A stretch of DNA of 64,000 nt from NCBI GenBank assembly GCA_020466095.1, contig CM035808.1, positions 70,266,829 to 70,330,828 of the forward strand, given 5' to 3'. The position numbers and the translations under genes were made by a program. This document shows positions 31,236 through 42,801 of this stretch, one piece after another (the first letter of the stretch is position 1; the number at the start of each line of letters is the position of its first letter). The notes under the pieces were generated by a model. That model was not told the origin of the DNA. It searched no databases and saw only the letters and a program-made list of their open reading frames with translations. The DNA comes from Chlorops oryzae. Taxonomy: Eukaryota > Arthropoda > Insecta > Diptera > Chloropidae.

Positions 31236-33390
31236 AAGAAATCGCGTTTATCGTGACGGAATTAGACCTCAGAGCAGTAGAGTGCCGTTCGTGCTCTTGC
31301 AAGCCTTGGAATTTTACGCTGTTATCAAGACGATATTTCTTTATTACGCTGTTGTTTTGGGTACTTCTGTTGACTGTGTACACGTATATGGATCATTGAC
31401 GTCAATTTCGAGTGCTGTTATTGTTTTGATAGCACCTTGAGAAAACCTTTTGTTGCTGGTCCCAAAAACCGTTGATGCAGTAAATATGAAACGACCTTGA
31501 CAATACAGCTTGGTAAAATGTGGATATCTGAAGTATGCGCGTAGATTGTAGTTTTTCATTCACCAGTAGCTCGTGAGTCTATATTGACTCCCAACTCTCC
31601 CCTTTTTAACGGAGTCGCGATCAACGTGACTTTAAAATGGTTCTGCCGAACCCCATGCTGTTTTAATACGAGATACGGACGGCTGGTTTTTTATGCGATC
31701 TACTGATTTAAGTTGTTGCAGGCAATATGACACCTTGGTGCCGGAAGTTGTTGGGCAATTGAGACGGTTGCTTTATGATGCTTCTTTGGTTGTTATGTTG
31801 ATAGACCGTGTTGATGTGTACCAGAGCAGATACCTAAGTATACTTCAAAATATTATGCTTCTAATTTATAAACTAATTATACACAATTTTAGAATACCAT
31901 TCTTGGCTGAAAACCAAAATTCAAAATTGTAGAACATTACTGTGGATTGTGAACACAATTGTTTTGAATATTCATATTTTCTTTTTGCTCAAATACTTTT
32001 TTTTTTATTTATTTTTTTTATTAGTTCTAATATATATAGTGATTTATTTGTTCTTCTCAAAATTTTATAAGACCGTCGGCAAATATTACAATTAATAAAT
32101 TATCATTTTTTTGAATAACAAGTATATAAATTCTCAAAATTATACGTAACATGTAGAAATATTCTTATCGAATTAATATTTTTTTTTTTCGTTTTATGTG
32201 TGTTGTTTTCAATGTGGGTTTTGAATTTGCATTTTTTTTTTCGTTTCCCTCTCTCTTTTTTTTTTTTTTATTTTTTGTTTTTTTTAAATTTATGCTCTTG
32301 ACTTTTCAATCTCTTTGTAGGTATTTTTTTTTTTTACTCTTTATTTATATACAAATTTAGTTATAATCAATAAATTTTTTCAAATTTAGTATAGGGTTTC
32401 TTTTTAACTATTATTTTCTCCATTTCTTTTTATTTATTAACAAAAAATTTTTTTTATCTTTCTAAAGATTGTTTACAATGTTTTCATTATGCCCAAAATA
32501 CCTATATTTTCAATGTATTGTTTTTAACGTATTTTCTCTTGAATATCTACAGAAATTTAGTAAATCTCTGTATATTTTTTTTAACACTTACCAACTTGTG
32601 TTCCGTTTTTGTTGTTATTCTTCCCTCTCGTTCTTCTGGTCGGGCCAGTTTTATTTCCACCAAGTATCATCTTGTCCCTAAACTTGTCTAAAAAAATAAA
32701 AACATATACAAATTACGGTTCTCGAGTCCCTACTGCATTCTCAGTTCTTTTGATTTTATTTTCTGCTTATTAATGCTTTTAATTTCGAAAATTTTAGTTC
32801 AATTGAAACGTATACCGGGGCTTGTTCAAAATAATTGTGACTGTAAGACTTCAAAATAGTTTTCGAAATATCTGGCTTTTATAAGTTTTGATAGGGCATT
32901 CTTCCTTAAACATGGCCTTAAGCGATAAGTCATAATAAAATTTAAAAACTGTAAGACCTCACTTAACGTAATAAAAATCTTTAATTTTCGATTGCTTGTT
33001 TACAGAACTCTTTACGGCACTTTAAAATTGTACGAAAATATTTTGTTTAAAGGATTCGTTTTTAAAGTTGAAATTTCGCTATCGCTCCTATTTGATTTTA
33101 CGTTGCGGTTCACGCCATCCTATTTAAAAACATTTTGTATGAGAGCAAATGTTTTATAAAACGCTTATAGACTCCTTTTATTGTATCAAAGAACTTTTTT
33201 AGTACTTCTATAGTTATATTTGGATTATTGAAAATAAATGACATGTCACTGAAATATTTAAATTAAATTTCTCATGATATTTTACTCTTTCTTTATTTTC
33301 CTGCGGGTTTAAAGCTGGTGCCTTTATTGCGGAATTGTTTGGCCTACTGAGTGGGTTGCCTTTAAAAATTTCCTTTGAATTTTCTTCTTT
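31236..33390. other. AT-rich 3' internal region of the gypsy-type element, no gene
   Basis: Long T-rich tracts (for example 32170-32460) and no credible frame on either strand. It replaces the pol/env region expected in a complete element. Confidence 0.5.
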
Positions 33391-33393
33391 AAC

Positions 33394-33960
33394 TCAAACA
33401 TCATCTCTCTTGTTAATTAAATTACCATAACGATTTCTATCGACTTCCTCGTCGAGTTTATAATCTTCCTTACTACCTGGCTCTCTATTAATTTCAACCT
33501 CGCTGCTGTTAAAAATAGGTACAACTACTTTTCCGCAAATTTTCTTGGGCGATTTTCCCATAAAATCTGGCATAATTTCCTCTTTATGTTTTCCAATGTC
33601 TCTAAACAATATTTTGGCACAAGTTGCCACTACTCTTGCTTCATAAGCTTGGACTGTGACTGTCTCTGCAATGGAAATCCTATCGCTAAAATTAGATACT
33701 AGAAATGGTAGTGATGCAACTTGCCTATCATTGTTGTAGAAAGAGATATCTTTACTGATATTATTTATTATTGACTGCTCTCTACGCATATCTCTGCCAA
33801 AGAAATCCTCCTTTTGCCTATTTTTTTATTTCTGGCAATGCATAACTATCTTTTTTTCTAAAATGTATTCTTCACGTTCGTTTTCTAATACTGAGTCTTC
33901 ACCTCCAATAAAATGCACGACGATTTTGTCATTAAAACGGACCTTCTTCTTCATGAAACT
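33394..33960 (-). pseudogene. Post-gag region of the gypsy-type element (unassigned ORF, possible protease-linker remnant)
   Basis: Coding from 42801-42623 is cut by the DD37E insertion and resumes at 33959 with MKKKVRFNDKIVVHFIGGED. After one stop it gives the 131-codon frame MRREQSIINNISKDISFYNN to NLINKRDDV. I see no DSG/DTG protease triad, RT motif or membrane helix. Its position after gag suggests the start of pol, with the rest deleted. Confidence 0.4.
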
Positions 33961-34117
33961 AAGGACTGTCCCAGAAATAACTGTCCTTTTTTTTTAGGCT
34001 ATTTATAAAAAAGTGTTAATTCGATAGCAACATATTATATTTGGTACCTAAATAAGTATAAATATTGCAGATTAAAAAAAAAATACTCATTCGTAAAATA
34101 AAAGAGCTACTGAAAAG

Positions 34118-34153
34118 ATGTCGTCTCAACAAGATGAAAAGCGGAAAGCAATT
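34118..34153 (+). pseudogene. DD37E transposase start, cut by the BEL insertion
   Basis: The ATG at 34118 gives MSSQQDEKRKAI, matching copy 1 at 300-265, and ends in the CAATT target duplication at 34149-34153. Confidence 0.85.
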
Positions 34154-34526
34154 TGTTTTGAGCCTGAATTGTTTTATTCAGACTGATGCTAATATTTTCG
34201 ATATTAACCGAAACAAAAAAAAACCAACGAATCGAACTGAAGACAAAATTCAATTGCATAAAATTTTCTTTATTTTTGCTTGTCTTTTCTTTCGATGATT
34301 TATGCGAACAGACTTGACAAAGGAAAATGTTCCGAAATCAATTGCATTGAACAAAACGAAATAACTATTCTATAAAAATTGTATGTGTAAATATGTAACC
34401 AAATCTGTGCGATAAATAGGAAAAAACCGGTTTAGCTCTGTGAGAGTGATTAAATTATGTAGAATTTGGTTGTGCAGGGTCGGCTTCTTGACGAGCACCC
34501 GCACAGGGCTGGTTCAGCGGCGAACA
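34154..34526 (-). repeat. BEL 3' LTR (element sense)
   Basis: Direct repeat of 41128-41499. The purine-rich GGTGGGAGGA on the minus strand ends directly at its edge (34527-34536) and is the likely polypurine tract. Confidence 0.9.
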
Positions 34527-34949
34527 TCCTCCCACCGTTAAACGACTAGACGCTTCAACAACTACATCGATTTGCAAAACTGCTAGCTTTGCTACGGAAC
34601 GCTTGACAATGTCGTTGCTTGTGCGTATAACAGCTACTCGGGCAACTCCATCATCGCCAGGGACCAGTCTAAGTACTCGAGCCAGTTGCCATTTCCATGG
34701 GAGAGAGTTCTCGTCTTTTAATAGCTCCATCGCTCCTATACGAACATTTTCGGCACTATCTCGCCACTTCGATCTCTCTTGTAGAAGTGATAGGTTAGCA
34801 TGGCTCCACGTTTTCCAAAAAATTTGCTGCATTTGGCACACTCTTTGCCATCTGCTAAGGCGATTGATGTCGATGTCAGTCAAACTTGGCTCTGCTATTG
34901 ACACTAGCGGGCCACCTGTCAGAAAATGAGCTGGAGTAAGTACTTCCAA
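34455..34949 (-). pseudogene. BEL integrase C-terminal region
   Basis: MEVLTPAHFLTGGPLVSIAE is the stereotyped end of BEL integrases, followed by WQRVCQMQQIFWKTW and VAVIRTSNDIVKRSVAKLAV. The frame runs into the LTR at 34526. Confidence 0.88.
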
Positions 34950-35680
34950 TCGTCAGGGTCCTCCGTTAACGGACATAGTGGCCGCGAATTCATGATAGCT
35001 GATATTTGGCAGGTTAGCGTACGTAATTCGTCGAATGCTAAAATGTGGAGACCAACGGTGCGCTGATAGTGAGTTTTCGCGACCTTAACGGCAGCCTCCC
35101 AGAGCCCCCCGAAATGAGGCGATCTGGGGGGTATGAATCTCCAATTAATGCCATCATCAAGGCATTGCTTTTGAACCTCATTTTGATGCGATTGAGTGTT
35201 GAACAGCTGCCTTAATTCTAACAACTCATTTTGTGCGCCAACGAAGTTTGTGGCATTATCTGACCAAATAATTTTTGGTTTCCCTCTTATGGCAATGAAC
35301 CGGCGAAGTGCTGATAAAAATGAGGCTGTTGATAAATCTTGTACTATTTCAAGGTGCGAGGCTTTGGTTGAAAAACATATAAAGACTGAAATGTAGCACT
35401 TTATCGGCGGGCGATTGCGAATTTCCGATTTGTAATAAAAGGGCCCACAAAAGTCGATTCCAGTTGTATTAAATACCTTGCTCGGTCATACACGGTCTTC
35501 AGGCAGCGCTCCCATAATGTGCTTGCTTAATGTTGGCTTTATTCTAAAGCAGCGAATACACTTCGAAACTATGCTGCTTACATATTTGCGTCCACCAATT
35601 GGCCAATATCGTTGGCGAACAGCAGCCAAAAGGCTTTGTGGACCAGCATGTAATAGTTTTTTATGAAAATGCAAACTCAT
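34919..35680 (-). pseudogene. BEL integrase: zinc-finger and catalytic core
   Basis: Zinc-finger end reads LLAAVRQRYWPIGGRKYVSS and CIRCFRIKP. After a frame change the core reads GIDFCGPFYYKSEI (first Asp), IIWSDNATNFVGAQNELLEL (second Asp) and HFGGLWEAAVKVAKTHYQRT (Glu), so the D,D,E triad is present. It then shifts to the C-terminal frame. The enzyme joins element ends to host DNA. Confidence 0.85.
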
Positions 35681-35702
35681 GGCAACTGTGAGTGGATGCC
35701 CT

Positions 35703-36452
35703 TTAGGCAGAATGATTGGATGCTGATTCTAAGTTTGAGTGCTGGAGGCGACCACCAACGCGTATGAGCCCAAATTTGTACAATATCGGCGACAAAGAGT
35801 ATAGCTGACTGGGTGGTGTCACTCCCTGAGCTTTCTTTAAAGCCTTGTGCTCAATTGCGAGGTGAACAAGCTGAATGTTCTTGATAATAAGGTTTTTTCC
35901 TTGTTCAATATCATTCGCATTCAACTCCTCTCTGCCAATTCGGGATTTAAAATACAGGAATTTATATATATAAGCGAAAATTCTTTGCATTTTTGAAAAT
36001 GAATTATAATACTTGCAGCGTGTCGACATGTCTTCCAATGACGTTGATATGAGGACGTTTCGCCGCCGCTCAGGTAGATCAGCTAATAAATCCGGGTTTT
36101 TTGGCCAATTTTCTGGCTTGAGATGCAAAAATCTTGGCCCGTTGCTCCAAATGGAATGCTCGATTAGCTCCTTTGGCGTTGCTCCTCTCGACAATAAGTC
36201 GGCCGGATTCTCTTTTGTGGGAACATACCGCCACGACCTTGGAGTTGTTAGTGCTGGTATACGACTTACACGATTGGATACGAATACGTTGAAGTTTGCA
36301 GGATGTTGTCGAATCCATGACAGTGCTACCATCGAGTCTGACCAACAAAAGACTTCACAATCGTATGGTAACGTTTTATTGACAACATCGATGACTTCAG
36401 CAAGTAGATGAGCAGCAGAGAGTTCAAGTTTAGGAATTGTTAACGTTTTCAA
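35703..36452 (-). pseudogene. BEL RNase H and integrase N-terminal region
   Basis: TIPKLELSAAHLLAEVIDVV and CEVFCWSDSMVALSWIRQHP are RNase H-region phrases common to BEL pol. ENPADLLSRGATPKELIEHS follows. The last part (LSPILYKFGLIRVGGRLQHS) is the usual bridge to the integrase zinc finger. It is frame-broken near 35703. Confidence 0.85.
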
Positions 36453-36467
36453 GGGTGCTACTCTCGA

Positions 36468-37557
36468 TTAAGAGCACAATAAGGACACCTTTTTTTTATT
36501 ACGAAGCTCAGACCGTATATAAAAACATGCTCCATATGCTGCTAAGCTGGCATCACAAAATGCGTGAAGCTGAACTTTCGATGTCGGCAATGAAACGTAG
36601 CGAGGAAATTTGAACAGTGGAATTGATGCAAAATTGGCAGTGTAGCTAATCCAAGATGAATGTAAACCTTGGGGTAGGCTTTCATCCCAATGTAGGAAAA
36701 TCTTCCACAGGTGCTGCATGAAATTCTTAGCTTTAGTTATTACCGGTCCGATAAGTCCCAGTGGATCGTAAAGCTTAGCAATCCAGGATAAAATGGAGCG
36801 CTTTGTTAATTTTGTTGTGCCCTCGGGAGGTATAAATGAAAAAATGAAGTTGTCGGTACTTGGATCCCATAAAAGTCCAAGTGTTTTAGTGATGCTTGTT
36901 TCATCATGAAACTTCACGAATTGTTCCCTTTCATCGATTGGCACGTCATCAATAACGGCTGGGTCGTTGGAACACCATTTGCGCATAACGAGCTCACCTC
37001 GCTGAAGAAGATTGGCGACTTGTTTTCTAATTTCCCTCACTTCTTGCACAGAATCGGCCCCAGTCAACATGTCGTCTACGTAGAAATCTCGACGCACTAT
37101 TTTAGCACCTAATGGAAAATGCACTTCCTCATCTATTGCAAGCTGATGCATTGTTCGAATTGGCAGCAGGCCGCGTTCCGTATGTGACCGTATTTAACTT
37201 ATATATCTTTATTTCGTCACTTGGATCTTCGCGCCAAAGTACACATTGGAGGTAGTCATCAGGATGCGAAACTCGAACGCATCTGTACATCTTGCAAATA
37301 TCGCCGCTGAGTGCAATTTGGAAGCAGCGATACCTAAGAAGCGTGTTAAAAAGCTTCTGCTGGATAAAGGGTCCGGTGTGCAAGACTTCATTAAGAGAAT
37401 AGGCACTTGTGGTCTTCGCGGAGCCATCGAAAACTGCTCTTATTTTTTGTGATGTGCTATCTGGCTTATGGACGCAATGGTGAGGCAGGAAATATTGCTT
37501 CATCTGCACGTGAGATGGGATTAATGACATGTGATTGAGTGAAGTATACTCACGCAT
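36468..37557 (-). pseudogene. BEL reverse transcriptase and start of RNase H, one frameshift
   Basis: The first frame has YFLPHHCVHKPDSTSQKIRA, VFDGSAKTTSAYSLNEVL and ALSGDICKMYRCVRV (first catalytic Asp). After a frame change near 37140-37160 come HFPLGAKIVRRDFYVDDMLT with the YVDD catalytic motif, ILSWIAKLYDPLGLIGPV and LHAFCDASLAAYGACFYI, an RNase H-type Asp region. The stop at 36468 separates it from the next part. It copies the element RNA into DNA. Confidence 0.88.
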
Positions 37558-37567
37558 GAAGGAAATA

Positions 37568-38852
37568 TTAGGTGTAGTAAAAAGAAATCCATTATTTTTG
37601 CATTAAATTGAGGGCTTTATTTAAGATAGTTAGAATGACCCGATTTAGGTCAAATATGCGCCGTTTTGTTCGATAACTTGTTGCCATTTTAAAGGTAATT
37701 TCATTATGCCTCTCTCATTGAAGCCCTCGTTCCTATTAGCAATAAATTGAGACAGTCGAATTTCAGAAGCCTCTCTTGAAGCGAATGTTTCACCAGCAAA
37801 ATTGTTCGCCATGGACAGGAACAGATGGTAGTCACTTGGTGCCAGGTCCGGACTATAAGGTGGATGCAGAAGAACCTCCCAACCAAACTCCCGGAGCTTC
37901 TGGCGAGTCACTATCGATGTGTGTGGCCTGGCGTTGTCCTGATGGAACACAATTCCTCTCCTATTGGCCAAAGCTGGCCGCTTATGGGCGATTGCTTCCT
38001 TAAGACGGTCCAATTGTTGACAGTAGAGTTCCGAGTTAAGAGTTTTGCCGTATGGGAGCAGCTCATAGTAGCTAACTCCCTGCCAATCCCACCAAACACA
38101 CAGCAAAACCTTCCTGGCCGTCAATCCTGGCTTGGCCACCGTTTCCGCCGGTTCACCGTGTTTCGACCACGACCGTTTTCGCTTGACGTTGTCGTAAGTG
38201 ACCCACTTTTCATCACCAGTCACCAACCGCTTCAGAAATGGGTCGATTTTGTTGCGGTTCAGCAGCGATTCGCAGATGGAAATTCGGTCTATGAGGTTTT
38301 TTTTGCGTTAACTCGTGTGGCACCCATACATCGAGCTTCTTTGTGTATCCAGCCTTATTCAAATGGTTCCAAACGGTTTTTTGTGCAATCTTTAGCTCTT
38401 TTGCAATCGAAACAGTGCTAACATGACGGTCGGACTCGATAATTTCCATGATTTTATCGACATTTTCGACAATTGGCCTTCCAGTGCGTGGTGCATCCTT
38501 GACATCGAAGTTACCGGAACGGAATCGACGAAACCGAAATTGCGCATGATTGGCTGTTACAGTATCAGGTCCATAAACGCTATTCACATTTTCAGCCGCC
38601 TGGCTTGCGTTTTCTCCCTTATCGAAGAAAAACTGTAAAATGTAGCGAATTTTCTCTTTGCTGATGTCCATCTTTGACAAGCTCTCAAACAAAACTGAAT
38701 CAATCAATCAAAAAAGTGTCAAAAAAGCTTTTTTATTAGGAACTGTCATCTTTCTAATGCCCCCTAGCGGAACACGATCGGACTTATACAACGCAAGATG
38801 CAGATAAATAACGCCATCTAATGGAAAAATAATTTCTTTTTACTACACCTAA
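37568..38852 (-). mobile_element. mariner element copy 2 (1285 bp), inserted in BEL pol
   Basis: Same ends as copy 1 (TTAGGTGTAGTAAAAAGAAA), TA on both sides (37566-37567, 38853-38854). It lacks four bases near the right end relative to copy 1 (about 38832). It is nearly identical to copy 1 elsewhere. Confidence 0.93.
37645..38671 (-). pseudogene. mariner transposase, one-base frameshift
   Basis: From MDISKEKIRYIL at 38671. A T run of eight at about 38297-38304, where copy 1 has seven, breaks the frame after LTQKK. Downstream the frame is intact (VTGDEKW, HQDNARPH, YSPDLAPSDY). Apart from this base it resembles copy 1, and it keeps the tryptophan of KRSWSK. A homopolymer assembly error is possible. 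Confidence 0.9.
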
Positions 38853-38856
38853 TATA

Positions 38857-39180
38857 TTGTTCCTTAACTTCTGGAAACCTCTTCAGTTTTCTTTCTAGAC
38901 TAATGAAACGTTGAAACGCGCATTGAAAGGAGTCTCCTAGAGAAGCAGTACTACGACTCTCTATCTGAGGAAGGCGCACCGAGTATGCACCCGAAGGAAG
39001 GCGAACGGTGTTTTTAGAGAAATGATGCTCACAAAGTTTCTCTTCGTCTGTTCGCGATTCAACAGCCGTGAGACCGTTTTCAATTTCCCAAAACCCTTTG
39101 AGAATGGATGACAGATCCTCTTCGTCTTCTTGCTTATTGGTGCAGTCGCACACTAGCGCCTCCTGCAATAAGCCAGCCAA
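38857..39180 (-). pseudogene. BEL pol linker before RT, cut by a mariner
   Basis: Reads ILKGFWEIENGLTAVESRTD and RLPSGAYSVRLP, the typical BEL pol segment before RT. It ends RFPEVKEQ where the mariner is inserted at TA (38853-38854), and resumes at 37557. Confidence 0.8.
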
Positions 39181-40219
39181 GCATTGTTTTTTGCAAAACT
39201 GGTAAATTTGGAGCGAGTTTTATTTGCCCAACAGACATCAGGTTGAAAAACAGTTCTGCTTCAATCAGAATGTCGATACGATTGGCCTTGTCAAATAAAG
39301 GATCAGCGATTTGTATATTTTTTGGAACTTTCCATTCTGCAGGATCGAGATGAACACTTGATTGATAATCCGTTATAGTGGGCACGAGCAGGACAGTGCA
39401 AGTGGTTGAGAATTCGCCATGTATGGATTTGATTTCAATTTCTGCAGCTTTATCAACAAGTATGTTTCCTTCACCGATGCCTTTTATGGTAGAATGTACG
39501 CGATTAAATTTCAATCGAAGACGATTTGCTAGTTGGCATGTAATTAAGTTGAGCTGGGATGCTGAGTCCAAGATGGCCCGACATGGAGATAAAGCGCCGC
39601 ATTGACTTTTTACCTGAATGACCGCCGTTGCAAGTAGGATGCTCCTTAAAAACGCTTTGGAGTCATCTGTACGTTCAGATGATGATACGAGGACAGTTTG
39701 CGATGTTGGTGAAATCGAAGGAGTTGCTGATGGTGTCATTTGGCTTGGGGAATCCTTTGACTGCATAGTGGGCTGCTCAGATGAACTTTCTTCACCGTGT
39801 AGCATTGTATGATGCTTTGCTGAGCATTTTCGACAGGTACCTGATGAACATTTCTTCAGCATGTGTCCCTTGCGCAGGCAGTTGAGGCACAATTTAAGTT
39901 TTTTAGCCTCTTGGAACCGCAACAGTGGAGAAAGACTGCTAAATCGCGTGCATTTTGTGATGAAATGTTCCTTAGAATCACATAATGAGCACGCAGCCGT
40001 GGTTTCAGCTGACACGTGCACAAAGTTGATTTGCTGTCCGGGCTTTTTGGATCGTTGTTGCTTTGATTCTTTATCCACAGCTGAAATTTCCAGCATTCGA
40101 CATCTACGCTCCAAGAATGTGGATAAAGCTTCCCATGTAGGCAGCTCATTAAGAGGTAGATTCTCTTCCCATTTTTGTTTTGAGTGCTCATCCATTTTAT
40201 TGGTAATCAAGTAAATCAA
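39134..40219 (-). pseudogene. BEL gag zinc-knuckle region and aspartic protease
   Basis: Begins MIYLITNKMDEHSKQKWEEN. Knuckles: CSLCDSKEHFITKC and CLNCLRKGHMLKKC, with a further CRKC. The protease follows: AILDSASQLNLITCQLANRL, where the DSA triad replaces the usual DSG, and GIGEGNILVDKAAEI. It ends with PVLQKTMLGWLIAGG and then shifts frame. The protease cleaves the gag-pol polyprotein. Confidence 0.85.
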
Positions 40220-41010
40220 AAAACCGTCTGCAATCTGCTCCTTGTTGCTAATCGTTTGAAGAGCACGAAGGTGAGCCTAATTTTATCGCTAAGATGTCGC
40301 AGAGGGATGGTTGTATCGGTTCCGACCGCCTTTAATGCAAAGATTTCTCTTATATGAGTTTGAAAATTTTGAAGCTTATTATCAAAACGATTTTTCAATA
40401 ATTTAATAGCTTCCCTATAATTATCTTGATTGAGTTCCAACGAAGCGATTGTATCAAGCGCTGCATCGGATAGGCTTGAACGCAGATGATGAAATTTTTC
40501 CAGGTCGCTGAGCTCATCATTGTCTTCAACAATGGTAGCAAAAAGTGCGAAGAAATTCGGCCAATCCGTGTAGGAACCACTAAATTTAGGTATTTGTATT
40601 TCAGGCAGCTTCGTTTTCCGCAGCGAAGTAGTTTGTTGGAAAAACTGCGATTCATCGACCGAAAACTGCCGTAACGTTGATGATGGTCTATTTGCTTGCA
40701 TCCGGAGCCTTTTACGAGCCAGCGTTGTTTTTACATCGAGGTATAAAGACATGAAGGTCATACGATGGTCATCTTTAACGCAAGTGCTGTCTCTTTCTTC
40801 CAAACATGATTGAGCCTCGTCAAATGAGCGATTTATATGCTCTACATAATCCTTGCGAACCGATAAGTCTGCTTCGTCATAGCTGTCAAACGAGGTAGAC
40901 ATATCCGACTTCATGGATTCCAATAATTTTATCATTGCCGTGGTTCGCCTTTTGTGTGGAGAAGATTCCTTTGGTTGAATTGCACCATCATTTGCTTCAG
41001 TCTCCGGCAT
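40216..41010 (-). pseudogene. BEL gag, N-terminal part
   Basis: 264 codons from MPETEANDGAIQPKE. Contains the BEL gag phrases LPEIQIPKFSGSYTDWPNFF and FHHLRSSLSDAALDTI. The frame is lost near 40220 and the gag continues in the next frame (40219-39134). It has no zinc knuckles in this part. Confidence 0.85.
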
Positions 41011-41127
41011 TTTGTTGCGAAGAAATACGAATGTGTATTACCGAAATGAACCGCGTGAAAAGAATTAACGACTTTTAACTTTTATCGCGCGATTCCGAAT
41101 ACTAAGAACCACGTCGGGGTCACCAAA

Positions 41128-41499
41128 TGTTTTGAGCCTGAATTGTTTTATTCAGACTGATGCTAATATTTTCGATATTAACCGAAACAAAAAAAACCAA
41201 CGAATCGAACTGAAGACAAAATTCAATTGCATAAAATTGTCTTTATTTTTGCTTTTCTTTTCTTTCGATGATTTATGCGAACAGACTTGACAAAGGAAAA
41301 TGTTCCGAAATCAATTGCATTGAACAAAACGAAATAACTGTTCTATAAAAATTGTATGTGTATATATGTAACCAAATCTGTGCGATAAAAAGAAAAAAAC
41401 CGGTTTAGCTCTGTGAGAGTAATTAAATTATGTAGAATTTGGTTGTGCAGGGTCGGCTTCTTGACGAGCAACCGCACAGGGCTGGTTCAGCGGCGAACA
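41128..41499 (-). repeat. BEL 5' LTR (element sense)
   Basis: Direct repeat of 34154-34526. A candidate primer site, TGGTGACCCCGACGTGG, lies two bases inside it (41109-41125, minus strand). The tRNA is not assigned. Confidence 0.9.
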
Positions 41500-41504
41500 C
41501 AATT

Positions 41505-42470
41505 ATTTACAAAAACCTCGAAAATCCAAACACAACGTACAAAAAGATCGCTAAGGAAGTTGGCGTGTGCGAAAAAATTGTCGGTAGGACCATAAAACGA
41601 TACAGACAGCTTACCCCTTTATCAAAAACACCAGGATCATAGAGAAAAAGTGGTCCAGCGAACCAAGCGGTGGCCCAGAACGTTGAGCGGCTGTTTACTC
41701 AGAATCCAGGCACTTCGGTTCGTGGTATGGCAGCAAAAGCGGGAACATCGAAGTCAATTGTTCAACGGATTAAAAAATTTTACAACCTAAGGAGCTATAA
41801 AGTACAAAAAGTACCTGATAGGTCAGAAGAAAAGGACGCCGAAGCCAAGAGGAGGGCTCGAAAACTGTATCGCGATTACCTGCCCAAATTTAATTGCGTG
41901 ATCATGGACGATGAAACGTGCTGTAAAGCGGATTCCAAGCAGTTACCTGGACACGGATATTATACTGCGGTTAGAAGGGGTGGAGCATCCTCTAAATTTA
42001 CCACCGAAAAACATACCAAATTTCCAAAGAAATACATGGTATGGCAGGCCATTTGCAAATGTGGCCTTCGAAGTAAGGAATTTGTGACGGATCGCACAAT
42101 CAACACCGAAATTTACATCAGAGAATGTCTGGACCGGCGTTTGCTGCCTTCTATACGTCAACACCAAGGTTCAGTACTATTTTGGCCTGACCTAGCAACA
42201 TCTCACTACGCCCAGAGAACGATGGATTGGTACCAAGCCAATAATGTCACTGTGGTACCAAGAGAAGCAAATCCTCCGAATTGCCCCGAACTTCGTCCAA
42301 TCGAAAAATTTTGGGCTTGAATGAAATGGAACCTTAAGAAGACCAAACAAACTGCGAAAAACATCGAAATATTTTGACATAAATGGCGTCGGGCAAACAC
42401 TAAGGTGAACGAAAAGTCGGTAAAAAACCGAATGGAGGACCTTAATAAAAAAGTGTTAAATTTTTTTTAA
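41505..42470 (+). pseudogene. DD37E transposase body, nonsense mutations
   Basis: Resumes as IIYKNLENPNTTYKKIAKEV after the second CAATT. Catalytic aspartates are in CVIMDDETCCK and VLFWPDLATSHYAQ, and the glutamate is in ELRPIEKFWA. By count there are 37 residues between the second Asp and the Glu (DD37E), a class best known from mosquitoes (ITmD37E). Nonsense codons follow KTPGS (41639), FWA (about 42318) and NIEIF (about 42376). The enzyme would cut and paste at TA. Confidence 0.85.
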
Positions 42471-42801
42471 GTGTATTTTTTTCAGTGTAATTAAAATTTT
42501 TATTTATTTTGTAATGTTCACTTAATAATAAACTGAAAGAATTTAAAAAAAAAACATCATTGGTTTTTTTGCAATAAAAAAAAAAAAAAACAAAAGGACA
42601 GTTATTTCTGGGACAGTACTTATTTTTATTTAACAAAATTACCTTTTTTCTTATTATATTGCTTGATTTTCTACTTAAATCATCTTCATCTAACTCATCG
42701 AGGAAAATTTTATTTATATCTTATTCCTCTAAATATATTGGTTTCTCTTTATTATTTTTTTCTTTTTTGTTATTCCTTCTTACATTTTCCTTATTCTGGA
42801 C

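Larger units (their letters stand above)
34154..41499 (-). mobile_element. BEL/Pao LTR retrotransposon, complete ends, frameshifted
   Basis: LTRs of 373 and 372 bp (34154-34526, 41128-41499) begin TG and end CA, with a 5-bp duplication CAATT on both sides (34149-34153, 41500-41504). About ten differences between the LTRs by eye point to a fairly young insertion. The gag-pol order gag, zinc knuckles, protease, RT, RNase H, integrase on one strand is that of BEL/Pao. It is interrupted by a mariner at 37568-38852. Confidence 0.93.
33962..42620 (+). mobile_element. DD37E Tc1/mariner-superfamily transposon, copy 2, split by a BEL element
   Basis: Inverted ends AGGACTGTCCCAGAAATAAC at 33962 and its complement at 42596-42620, with TA on both sides (33960-33961, 42621-42622). 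One change is present in the right terminus (AGTACT for AGTCCT). Without the BEL insertion (34154-41499 plus one 5-bp duplication) it is about 1.3 kb, the usual size. It is inserted in the post-gag ORF of the gypsy-type element. Confidence 0.9.
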
